A stretch of 6,458 nucleotides of DNA from an uncultured Caulobacteraceae bacterium (GTDB taxonomy: Bacteria > Pseudomonadota > Alphaproteobacteria > Caulobacterales > Caulobacteraceae): the NCBI GenBank assembly GCA_937952995.1, contig CALFYB010000099.1, positions 1 through 6,458 of the forward strand. The letters are read 5' to 3'. Position 1 is the first letter of the stretch. The number at the start of each line of letters is the position of its first letter. The translations under genes and the position numbers were made by a program. Under the pieces are notes generated by a model. It worked only from the letters and a program-made list of their open reading frames with translations. It searched no databases and was not told where the DNA came from. This document shows positions 1 to 4,346 of this stretch, in pieces.

Positions 1-186
1 CGTCAACTCGGCGAACAGCTGCGCGATGCGCTGCTGGCGGTGGCCAACCGCAGCGACGGCGCCGGCCGCATCGTGCTCGAGAGCGGCGCCGTCGTCGCCG
101 AGGCGCCCGACGGCAACGGCGGCATCTACCGCGCGCTGCACCTCAGCGGCTGCGTCGCCGACATGCGCCGTCGCGGCGTGCGCGGC
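1..186 (+). CDS. Fragment of a UAP1/UDPGP-family nucleotide-sugar pyrophosphorylase, both ends missing
   Basis: Frame 1 on the plus strand is open from the window edge and reads GRIVLESGAVVAEAPDGN, then GGIYRALHLSGCVADMRRRG. This follows the UAP1 / UDP-sugar pyrophosphorylase pattern of a G-[KR]-[IL]-[IVL]-LES strand, an APDGNGG-[ILV]-Y-x-AL segment close to the nucleotide-binding site, and a DM-x-x-RG-[IV] helix. Family members make UDP-sugars from UTP and a sugar 1-phosphate in the cytoplasm. In the family the next residues are a hydrophobic strand leading to a Cys/Val-Asp-Asn motif. Here the sequence changes instead to an unrelated arginine-rich stretch, so the homology ends near base 186. 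The family is mainly eukaryotic, although some bacteria have UDPGP type 1 proteins. The frame stays open far to the right, but that part is the shadow of minus-strand genes. The match was made from memory of the motif, not from a database search. Confidence 0.5.
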
Positions 187-261
187 GCTATCGATCTCCT
201 CGCGCGTCGGAGGGCGCTCCATGAGCCCTTTGTCTTCCGTCTTCTTTTCCGCCGTTGCCAT
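1..261 (-). CDS. N-terminal part of an unrecognised protein, runs off or is broken at the left
   Basis: ATG at 261 is preceded by GGGAGAG ending 4 bases upstream. The protein begins MATAEKKTEDKGLMERPP and continues TREEIDSA, a charged and natural-looking N terminus with no signal peptide or membrane segment. I do not recognise it. The minus frame stays open to the window edge (87 codons), but only about the first 25 codons (261 to about 187) look real. The rest is Ala/Val/Gly-rich and lies exactly antisense to the UAP1-like fragment, so it probably does not belong to this protein. The gene follows the minus-strand row after a 108-base AT-rich gap and may have its own promoter there. Confidence refers to the gene start, not to the leftmost 186 bases. 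Confidence 0.5.
   Translation of the reverse strand, partial: MATAEKKTEDKGLMERPPTREEIDSAAHAATAHVGDAAAEVQRAVDAAVAVGRLGDDGAALEHDAAGAVAAVGHRQQRIAQLFAELT
183..195. other. Probable chimeric or rearrangement junction
   Basis: To the left, the plus strand carries UAP1-like protein sequence. To the right, the minus strand carries a well-formed gene start with a Shine-Dalgarno site. Neither reading continues sensibly across this spot: the plus frame loses the family pattern after RRGVR, and the minus frame becomes a low-complexity Ala/Val/Gly/Asp string typical of antisense translation of GC-rich coding DNA. An assembly chimera between two organisms is the simplest explanation; a true recombination event is the alternative. 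The exact base cannot be fixed without a reference. Confidence 0.4.
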
Positions 262-369
262 CGGTCTCTCCCGTTTTTCCCATCAGATATACGCCATGCG
301 CGCTGTATCTCAAGTGAAATAACAGAAATATGTGTAACAACCGTAACTCTGAAACCTGGAGGCCTAGCA
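262..369 (-). promoter_or_regulatory. AT-rich intergenic region, possible promoter of the leftmost gene
   Basis: This 108-base gap between the stop of the 'antitoxin'-type gene (370) and the start at 261 is clearly AT-richer than its surroundings, especially 305-350. On the plus strand TAACA occurs at 320-324 and 335-339, with a third TAAC at 344-347. AGATA (285-289) and TATCT (306-310) form short inverted arms. On the minus strand there are AT-rich hexamers that could serve as a -10, but no convincing -35/-10 pair. No RNA gene or small ORF is seen. A promoter or operator is an inference from composition and position. Confidence 0.3.
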
Positions 370-1014
370 TCAACCGAACCGCCGCCCGGCTTCAGTGAAC
401 GTGTACTCGTTCACAATGATCCCCTCCTCTATGGCCTCGTCCGAGGTCAGGTGGTCGTATTCAGCCTGAAGCTGGCGGTAGAGCCAGCGGGCCAGATCAC
501 GCAGCGCCTCGGTCACGATCTCCTCCGCGTCCTCGGTCGGCGGTTGCCAGGTCGGGCTGTCGCGGGTGACGTCCACCGACATGGTGTATTCGTGGTAGTA
601 GCGGCCCCGATGGCTGACCTCGGCGGCCAGCTGGTAGAAGTTACGCCGCTGAATGGCCCGAAGCCGGTCGGCGATGCCATGCAGGGTTGCGTCGGTCGGA
701 GCGTAGTCCCGGATGCGCGCGGCCGCGCCCTTGGCGTGGCTAAGATACCCTTCGAACGACGCTCCGTCCCCCTGGCTGCAGAAGCCGGAGAACCAGATGC
801 AGGCCTTGGCTCGCGTCCCGCCGCCCATCAGGCGGACGGGCGTGGTCTTCAGGCGGATGCCGAGGATGTCGCAGACCCGCTCGAAATCTTCATAGACCCC
901 GTCCCACCAATCGTCGTGGGGGCCAAGCTCGCGATACCAGCTGCGCGCCTTTTCCTTGGCGGCATCCGAGAGTTCGGAGAACTGGTAGACGGTGGTGCAG
1001 ATCACCTCAGGCAT
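370..1014 (-). CDS. Hypothetical protein of the phage/plasmid family often labelled 'antitoxin of toxin-antitoxin stability system'
   Basis: This is a soluble protein of 214 residues. The N-terminal pattern is a strand (VICTTVYQF), then ELSDAAKEKARSWYRE, a D-W-W-D-x-VYEDFERV helix and an LGI strand. Near residues 72-90 come a hydrophobic strand and FSGFCSQGDGASFEG. This arrangement (SD.AKEKAR.WY, WWD.VYED, FSGF.SQGDGA.FEG) is known to me from phage and plasmid proteins labelled 'antitoxin of toxin-antitoxin stability system'. No toxin partner is visible here, so that label should not be read as a function. The start at 1014 is preferred over the ATG at 1020: GGGGAGG lies six bases before 1014 but abuts 1020. 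Either start overlaps the end of the upstream gene (by 8 or 14 bases), which suggests translational coupling. The C-terminal half is helical and acidic and ends TFTEAGRRFG. Confidence 0.8.
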   Translation of the reverse strand: MPEVICTTVYQFSELSDAAKEKARSWYRELGPHDDWWDGVYEDFERVCDILGIRLKTTPVRLMGGGTRAKACIWFSGFCSQGDGASFEGYLSHAKGAAARIRDYAPTDATLHGIADRLRAIQRRNFYQLAAEVSHRGRYYHEYTMSVDVTRDSPTWQPPTEDAEEIVTEALRDLARWLYRQLQAEYDHLTSDEAIEEGIIVNEYTFTEAGRRFG

Positions 1015-1426
1015 CGACATCCTCCCCGTTCAGTGCAGCGGCCAGCCATTCCTGACTGCTCGTCCAGCCGATGGACTTGCGCGCGCCGAGATCGATCACA
1101 TGCGCGCCGCCGCCGAAGGCATCGAGGCGCGGCCGGGAGCAGGTCAGAGCATACTGGAACCCCCAGAGGCCGGTGAGGTCGAGGTCTCCAGCGAGGCGCA
1201 GCACGAAGCCGATGACGGCCTCGACATCGCCGTGCTCGTCATCATGGAGCCAGAGGGTGCTGTCCTCGGGCGCGTCTTGGCGCACGAGGTCGAAGCCCGC
1301 GACCTCCGGGTCGTCGGCGTCATGATCAGCTTCGCGCAAGCTCTGGAACAGCGCGAGCGTGCGGGCAGCCTTATCGGGGGTGCCGACGTCGAGCAGGCAC
1401 GAGAAATGGGTGAAGTAATCCGCCAT
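1007..1426 (-). CDS. Hypothetical protein, 139 aa, family not recognised
   Basis: ATG at 1426 follows AGGAGG with five-base spacing, so the start is firm. The product (MADYFTHFSCLLDVGTPD...) has an alternating strand/helix pattern: FTHFSCLLDV strand, a helix around AARTLALFQSLREA, an acidic stretch (DADDPEVAGFD), TLWLHDDEHGDVEAVIGFVLRL, and GLWGFQYALTCSRPRLDAFGGGAHVIDL near residues 86-113. The central part, an acidic HDDEHGD loop followed by a strand or helix, could be a small alpha/beta fold. There is no signal peptide and no membrane segment. Its stop lies inside the start region of the downstream gene. The closeness of the two genes suggests a functional link, but no activity can be assigned from sequence. 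Confidence 0.78.
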   Translation of the reverse strand: MADYFTHFSCLLDVGTPDKAARTLALFQSLREADHDADDPEVAGFDLVRQDAPEDSTLWLHDDEHGDVEAVIGFVLRLAGDLDLTGLWGFQYALTCSRPRLDAFGGGAHVIDLGARKSIGWTSSQEWLAAALNGEDVDA

Positions 1427-1448
1427 GGGGACCTCCTGAATGGGGAAG

Positions 1449-1468
1449 ACCCGGCCAAGAGGCCGGGT
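1449..1468 (-). terminator. Perfect 8-bp GC-rich hairpin in the leader of the 139-aa gene
   Basis: ACCCGGCC (1449-1456) and GGCCGGGT (1461-1468) are perfect inverted arms around a four-base loop. On the minus transcript the hairpin sits in the 74-base gap between the 65-aa and 139-aa genes, its near arm about 22 bases upstream of the ATG at 1426 and just upstream of the AGGAGG. It is followed by CTTCCCC rather than a clean U-tract. A strong rho-independent terminator is therefore not well supported; an attenuator, RNase barrier or transcript-stabilising element is equally possible. Confidence 0.45.
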
Positions 1469-1500
1469 GCTGGATTGGGATGAGTGGCTGGATGGGGCAA

Positions 1501-1698
1501 TCAGCCGGATGGCTCGTCGCCCGCCGCCTGTCGCGCGGCATGCGCGCAGAGCATCTGCCGATAGAAGCGCTTGCGTGCGGCCCGGAAGCCGCGCACGGCG
1601 CGCGTGTCGGGGTGGAGCGCCCGGACCGCCGCGCGCAGGACGGCGTAGGGCGAAGCCGTCACGGGTAGGCCGAGGCGCTGATAGGCCGGATCGGTCAT
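1501..1698 (-). CDS. Small hypothetical protein, 65 aa, weak J-domain-like pattern
   Basis: ATG at 1698 lies one base after the TGA (1702-1700) of the upstream gene, giving TGACATGA, a classic coupled arrangement. An ATG at 1728 would add ten residues that overlap the upstream coding region in another frame, so it is not chosen. The 65-residue product is basic and helical: MTDPAYQRLGLPVTASPYAV, then LRAAVRALHPDTRAVRGF, then RAARKRFYRQML, ending AAGDEPSG. The order Y-x-x-LGL, a Ser, an LRxAVRxL helix and an HPD tripeptide resembles the first half of a DnaJ domain, but the helix before HPD is shorter than usual. The family is not recognised. It could equally be a small nucleic-acid-binding protein, given the basic helix after HPD. 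Confidence 0.62.
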   Translation of the reverse strand: MTDPAYQRLGLPVTASPYAVLRAAVRALHPDTRAVRGFRAARKRFYRQMLCAHAARQAAGDEPSG

Positions 1699-1699
1699 G

Positions 1700-2077
1700 T
1701 CAGGTGACCTCGACCACGGGCGAAGCAAGATCTGGATCGACCAGCGCCTCGATCCGCGTGGTCCGGCCCATCCAGGGCTCGGGCCGGATGGCCTTCACCC
1801 AGTCGGCGAAACTCGGGATGAAGCCGAGGTCCTCCTTCACATGCTGTTCGCCGACCCAGCGGGTCGGGATGATGCGCCCGGTCGAGAGTGTGAGGGTGGG
1901 ACCGAAAATTCTCTCGGCCATGAAGATGCCCTCGGCATGGTGGCGCAAGGCCCGGTGCCGAAAATCTGCAGTGATCTCCTTGCTCTGGTCGAACCAGGCA
2001 TGCACCGCCATGAAATCGTCGACCGAGCCGCCCCATTTCTTCACCGAGGAGAGGGCGTGGTGATAGGGATGTGCCAT
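1700..2077 (-). CDS. DUF6915-family protein, 125 aa
   Basis: The start ATG at 2077 has a GAGGGGG run about six bases upstream. Longer readings starting at 2254 add a Ser/Thr/Pro-rich tail that is antisense noise. The product matches a strongly conserved phage/plasmid family that I know as DUF6915: YHHALSSVKKWGG at residues 5-17, VHAWFDQSKE at 25-34, DFRHRALRHHAEGIF at 38-52, GEQHVKEDLGFIPS at 76-89 and IRPEPWM at 97-103. The length is typical. Histidines 3, 6, 7, 26, 41, 46, 47 and 79 together with nearby Asp/Glu make it unusually His-rich, which could mean metal binding, but no catalytic activity is established for the family. It lies 10 bases after the DUF6878-like gene and one base before the 65-aa gene, so it is most likely co-transcribed with both. 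Confidence 0.85.
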   Translation of the reverse strand: MAHPYHHALSSVKKWGGSVDDFMAVHAWFDQSKEITADFRHRALRHHAEGIFMAERIFGPTLTLSTGRIIPTRWVGEQHVKEDLGFIPSFADWVKAIRPEPWMGRTTRIEALVDPDLASPVVEVT

Positions 2078-2087
2078 CGCCGCCCCC

Positions 2088-2579
2088 TCAGAAATCATGT
2101 GTGTAGAGTTCGGACGAGGTGAAGCGCTCGTTGAACTCGAGGTGGATGCAGCGGGCCGCCGCGTCGAAGCAGAACTCGCCCCAGGCACCGTCGTTGTTCT
2201 CCCAGCCACCATGGGTGTCGGAGAGGAAGTCGTAAGCCAGTTGCTCGACGACATCTTCGAGCGAGAGCTGCCGCATCTCGACCTCAGGGTCGTCCCACGT
2301 CAGCGCGGCATACTCGATCTCGGTCGCGGGGAGATCGACGGCATTCTCGCCGGACCACGCGCCGATGCTTTCGATCTGGCCGCTGTCCCCGGCACCGTCG
2401 AAGGTCACGGTGACATGGGTGATGCCGGCGGCCGTGAGGCCGTCGAAGAGGCGATCCTTGTTGCCGGGGCGCAAGGCTTCGATCCGGGCCGCGCGCTCGG
2501 CATGCGCGGCGAAGATCTGCGCCATGTCGACGGTCGAGGGTGCCAATGGCGGCGCGAGGGTGGGTTCAGTCAGGGTCAT
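2088..2579 (-). CDS. DUF6878-family protein, 163 aa
   Basis: ATG at 2579 follows AGGAGA with six-base spacing. A longer open frame up to 2888 has no such site and runs through the neighbouring gene. The first 20 residues are Pro/Thr/Leu-rich and probably disordered, followed by a helix (AQIFAAHAERAARIEALR). Then come the hallmark segments: VTVTFDGAGDSGQIE (residues 56-70), an acidic stretch, SLEDVVEQLAYDFLS (106-120), THGGWENNDGAWGEFCFD (122-139) and IHLEFNERF (145-153). I recognise this as the DUF6878 pattern found in accessory regions of alphaproteobacteria; no biochemical function is known to me. The stop is 10 bases from the DUF6915-like start, so the two are almost certainly in one transcript. 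Confidence 0.83.
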   Translation of the reverse strand: MTLTEPTLAPPLAPSTVDMAQIFAAHAERAARIEALRPGNKDRLFDGLTAAGITHVTVTFDGAGDSGQIESIGAWSGENAVDLPATEIEYAALTWDDPEVEMRQLSLEDVVEQLAYDFLSDTHGGWENNDGAWGEFCFDAAARCIHLEFNERFTSSELYTHDF

Positions 2580-2614
2580 CAGATGTCTCCTGTAGGGGGA
2601 AGGGATCGAAGCCG

Positions 2615-2640
2615 GTCCGGGCGATCTCTCTCCTCCGGAC
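2615..2640 (-). repeat. Inverted repeat in the leader of the DUF6878-like gene
   Basis: GTCCGG (2615-2620) and CCGGAC (2635-2640) form a 6-bp stem with a 14-base loop in the 101-base gap between the 172-aa gene and the DUF6878-like gene. On the minus transcript the loop carries AGGAGAGAGA, a purine run resembling a Shine-Dalgarno site, although no start codon follows within range. The true AGGAGA for the gene is about 30 bases further on. The rest of the gap is purine-rich on the transcript and holds no further gene. Confidence 0.35.
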
Positions 2641-2680
2641 AAGCTCCAAATCCTCCCTGCCCTTCTCTGCCTCTCGGGCG

Positions 2681-3199
2681 TCACGCCGCGACCTGCAGCG
2701 GCCGGGCGACGAAAGTGCGCCAGAGCGGGTCGACGAGACGCGCATCGAGAAGATCGGCGCGGTGGCGCAGCCGAACCGCCAGATCGGGCTCGCCCCAAGC
2801 AGCCGCGCAGCCCGCCTGCGCGCGCAGCTGGCTTGCCTCGGTCACCACGCCGCGCGCCTCGGCCGCGCTCGTCACCGGGTGGCACCATGCGACAGCGTGG
2901 TCGCTGGCGGCCCCGGCCAGCACAAGGCGCTCGTCGCGGTCGAGGATCGCCAGAAGCTCGGGCGCGGTATCCAGGGCGATGCCCTCGGCATGGTCGATCG
3001 CGCCCTGCATGGCCTCGGCCAGAGTCGCGAAGCGGGCGAGCACTAGGGGCGCGGCGCAGCCCGACATCAGATCGGCCGGCGCGCGGCGCGACAGGGTCAG
3101 GGCGAAGGGGTGATTGGGGTCGACATCACCAGTTGAAAAGTACGGTGGGACGACCCGCGCGTAAGTGGTCGGGTGGATGGGCAATGGCAGGTCGAACAT
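2681..3199 (-). CDS. Hypothetical protein, 172 aa, not recognised
   Basis: ATG at 3199 is preceded by GGAGA with about eight-base spacing, and the protein starts MFDLPLPIHPTTYARVV. The open frame extends to 3250, but the extra 17 residues lack a good ribosome binding site. The N-terminal 35 residues are strand-like, with PFALTLSRR near residues 32-40. Next is a helical segment (FATLAEAMQGAIDHAEGIA), then a strand pair around LLAILDRDERLVLAGAASDHAVAWCHP, then a long Ala/Arg-rich helix (EARGVVTEASQLRAQAG). There are no membrane segments and no motif I can name. It lies between the radC-like and DUF6878-like genes in the same direction, with about 100-base gaps on both sides that each hold a hairpin. 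Its real status rests on start context, an intact frame and operon position. Confidence 0.68.
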   Translation of the reverse strand: MFDLPLPIHPTTYARVVPPYFSTGDVDPNHPFALTLSRRAPADLMSGCAAPLVLARFATLAEAMQGAIDHAEGIALDTAPELLAILDRDERLVLAGAASDHAVAWCHPVTSAAEARGVVTEASQLRAQAGCAAAWGEPDLAVRLRHRADLLDARLVDPLWRTFVARPLQVAA

Positions 3200-3258
3200 G
3201 GGAAGATCTCCGACGGCGCGGGAAGCCTCTCTCCCCGCCTCATCCGTCAAAGACCAAA

Positions 3259-3288
3259 CCGCCGCCCTCTTCCTCGAAGGGGCGGCGG
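3259..3288 (-). terminator. Strong GC-rich hairpin after the radC-like gene
   Basis: CCGCCGCCC (3259-3267) and GGGCGGCGG (3280-3288) are perfect 9-bp arms. CTT/AAG inside them can extend the stem (3269-3271 with 3277-3279). The hairpin lies 20 bases beyond the radC-like stop. On the minus strand it is followed by TTTGGTCTTTG, a broken T-tract. It may be a weak intrinsic terminator or attenuator that lowers expression of the genes downstream, since the row continues in the same direction only 60 bases on. Confidence 0.5.
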
Positions 3289-3307
3289 CGAGGGGTCCGA
3301 TGGGCCC

Positions 3308-3748
3308 TCAGAGCTTGCCGAGGGACCGCAGGCTTAGCTCCGTCCCGGCACCGACGATGATGTGGTCGTGCAGTGTCAGACCGAGGTATTTGCAGCCCTT
3401 CTGGATCTCCTTGGTCATGCTGAGATCGGCCTCCGACGGCGTCGGATCGCCCGAAGGGTGGTTGTGGATCAGGATCAAGGCGCTGGCGTTCAGCATCAGC
3501 GCTTGCTTGATCACCTCGCGCGGATAGACCGGGACATGGTCGACCGTGCCGGTCGAGAGAAGCTCATCGGAGATGATGCGGTTCTTGCGGTCGAGATAGA
3601 GGACGTGGAACTGCTCGACCGGTCCTCGAACGGCCACGGCGCAGTAGTCCAACACTGCCTGCCAACTGCCCAAGACGGGATTCTGGCTAAGGTAGCGGCC
3701 GAGGATGTCTCGTGCTTCGAGGATGACGGTTTCTTCCTGGGGGGTCAT
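3308..3748 (-). CDS. RadC-like JAB/MPN domain protein, short form
   Basis: The product (146 aa) is a single RadC/JAB domain (PF04002 type). It has EQFHVLYLDRKNRIISDELL (residues 45-64), TGTVDHVPVYPREVIKQAL (66-84) and the metal-binding HNHPSGDPTPSEADLSMT (95-112), so E62, H95, H97 and D108 of the JAMM set are all present. The C terminus ends LHDHIIVGAGTELSL then RSLGKL. Chromosomal RadC is longer (about 220-230 aa) because of an N-terminal helix-hairpin-helix part that is missing here. An in-frame TGA eight codons upstream of the ATG shows that the short form is not a truncation by the neighbouring IS. Short RadC proteins are common on plasmids, integrative elements and prophages; their substrate is unknown, and the old DNA-repair label is not supported. 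The ribosome site is weak (GCGAGA). It is the first visible gene of the minus-strand row. Confidence 0.92.
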   Translation of the reverse strand: MTPQEETVILEARDILGRYLSQNPVLGSWQAVLDYCAVAVRGPVEQFHVLYLDRKNRIISDELLSTGTVDHVPVYPREVIKQALMLNASALILIHNHPSGDPTPSEADLSMTKEIQKGCKYLGLTLHDHIIVGAGTELSLRSLGKL

Positions 3749-3812
3749 GGGGGTCTCGCTGAATTGCGCACATCAAAGCACCCTACCCTCTCGGGCGGGG
3801 CCAGTGCCAGCC
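3749..3812. other. 64-base remnant between radC-like start and the IS3 left end
   Basis: This short stretch separates the radC-like ATG from the likely left tip of the IS3 element. On the minus strand it holds no clear -35/-10 pair. The original promoter of the row may therefore have been displaced to the other side of the insertion, or transcription may now start from the IS. GGCCAGTGCCAGCC at 3799-3812 is a near-palindrome of unknown meaning. Confidence 0.3.
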
Positions 3813-3835
3813 TGGACCTGTCCCGGTTTCGTTCC
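3813..3835 (+). repeat. Probable left terminal inverted repeat of the IS3 element
   Basis: The stretch begins TGGACCTGTCCCGG, with the TG tip and CCC run common to many IS3-family ends, 63 bases before orfA. Its right-hand partner is outside the window, so the call rests on position and motif only. Confidence 0.4.
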
Positions 3836-4110
3836 GGTCTTTTGAGAGCAATACTCGCCATCAAGGAGACTGGATATGGCAGCGATACACAGCGACGAGT
3901 TCAAGCGGGATGCGGTTCGCATTGCGCTCACCAGTGGCCTGACACGGCGTCAGGTTGCGTCTGATTTGGGGGTTGGGCATTCCACCCTTGGCAAATGGGT
4001 TCGGGCATTTTCCGAGGAATCCAAGGTGCCTGCACAGGATGCCGAGCTTCTGCGCGAGAACGAGCGCTTGCGCAAAGAGATCCGCATACTCCGGGAGGAG
4101 AGGGAGGTGC

Positions 4111-4117
4111 TAAAAAA
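4111..4117 (+). promoter_or_regulatory. A-run at the IS3 orfA/orfB frameshift site, now the IS110 insertion point
   Basis: T followed by six A (4112-4117) precedes the IS110 sequence, and AA (5749-5750) precedes the resumed IS3 sequence. In the reconstructed IS3, seven A would give CTA-AAA-AAA-GCG. That places an A-AAA-AAA slippery heptamer in the orfA frame, and a -1 shift would then enter the orfB frame. The function is inferred from family knowledge and from the relative frames of orfA and orfB, which are indeed offset by -1. Confidence 0.5.
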
Positions 4118-4148
4118 CCGTCACGGGCCACAGCCCGCCTGTGCGCGG

Positions 4149-4154
4149 TATAAA
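4149..4154 (+). promoter_or_regulatory. Possible -10 box of the IS110 left end
   Basis: TATAAA lies 32 bases inside the left tip of the IS110 element. A transcript from it would start near 4161 and cover all candidate guide sequences before the transposase. No good -35 is seen at the proper distance, so this is a weak call. Confidence 0.3.
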
Positions 4155-4346
4155 CAGCCTGTGTTACTGTTGGCGGCCTGAAGGGCAGTTGCCGATCGCT
4201 TATTGGAGGGTCAGACCCCGTTAAAAAACGTGGCACATGGGCTGATGCGCACTTGAGAGTGGTGACGCTGCGACAGCGGCGATCCCGGTTAGGAAGATGA
4301 CGGACTTGCATGGCCCAGGCCCTTCTTCCCTGTCGGAGGAGATACC
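4155..4346 (+). ncRNA. Candidate IS110 bridge RNA in the left noncoding end
   Basis: In IS110 elements such as IS621, a structured RNA from the noncoding end pairs with the target and with the joined element ends (donor) through four guides, and it directs the recombinase. Here TTAGGAA (4289-4295) equals the right end plus AA (5744-5750). TGACGG (4298-4303) is the reverse complement of the first six left-end bases (4118-4123). GTTAAAAAA (4220-4228) equals the left target flank plus AA (4109-4117) except for one U in place of C, which still pairs as G-U. Target guide before donor guides is the family order. Possible hairpins are GGGT/ACCC (4208-4218), CACT/AGTG (4250-4261), CGCTG/CAGCG (4266-4278) and GGAAG/CTTCC (4292-4329). 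The right-target guide is uncertain (CGCTGC, 4266-4271, is one weak candidate). The two donor guides are only two bases apart, which is tighter than the internal-loop model expects. RNA ends are guesses. Confidence 0.6.

Larger units (their letters stand above)
3876..4181 (+). pseudogene. IS3 orfA (HTH, leucine-zipper) truncated by the IS110 insertion
   Basis: ATG at 3876 follows AAGGAG by seven bases. Residues 5-45 form the helix-turn-helix DNA-binding part (HSDEFKRDAVRIAL, then GLTRRQVASDLGVGHSTLGKWV). Residues 54-80 form the leucine-zipper-like coiled coil (AELLRENERLRKEIRILREE then REVLK) by which OrfA multimerises and joins OrfAB. After K80 (4113-4115) the frame enters the IS110 left end and adds 21 foreign residues (NRHGPQPACAR...) to a TGA at 4179-4181. 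The intact protein would have ended about 11 residues later with KAAMFFAAQKP, which is found at 5751-5783. The -1 frameshift product OrfAB, the usual IS3 transposase, can no longer be made, so this copy should be inactive. Confidence 0.88.

Noticed and set aside
370..1014. A genuine toxin-antitoxin pair based on the family label
   Set aside because: No toxin family is recognisable among the neighbours; the label is a transferred name without support in this sequence.
187..1176. Long plus-strand open frame continuing from the UAP1-like fragment
   Set aside because: After about 186 it is Arg/Gly/Pro-rich noise antisense to well-supported minus-strand genes with ribosome binding sites and family motifs.
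2580..2888. Upstream extension of the DUF6878-like gene
   Set aside because: Overlaps the neighbouring 172-aa gene, is low-complexity, and the ATG at 2579 has a proper AGGAGA site.
2097..3113. Plus-strand 338-codon open frame
   Set aside because: Antisense shadow of the DUF6878-like gene and the 172-aa gene; no motif, no ribosome site, typical GC-rich composition artefact.
4196..4200. CGCTT as the right-target guide of the bridge RNA
   Set aside because: It is complementary to AAGCG at the right flank, but it is only five bases and lies before the left-target guide, the reverse of the expected order.
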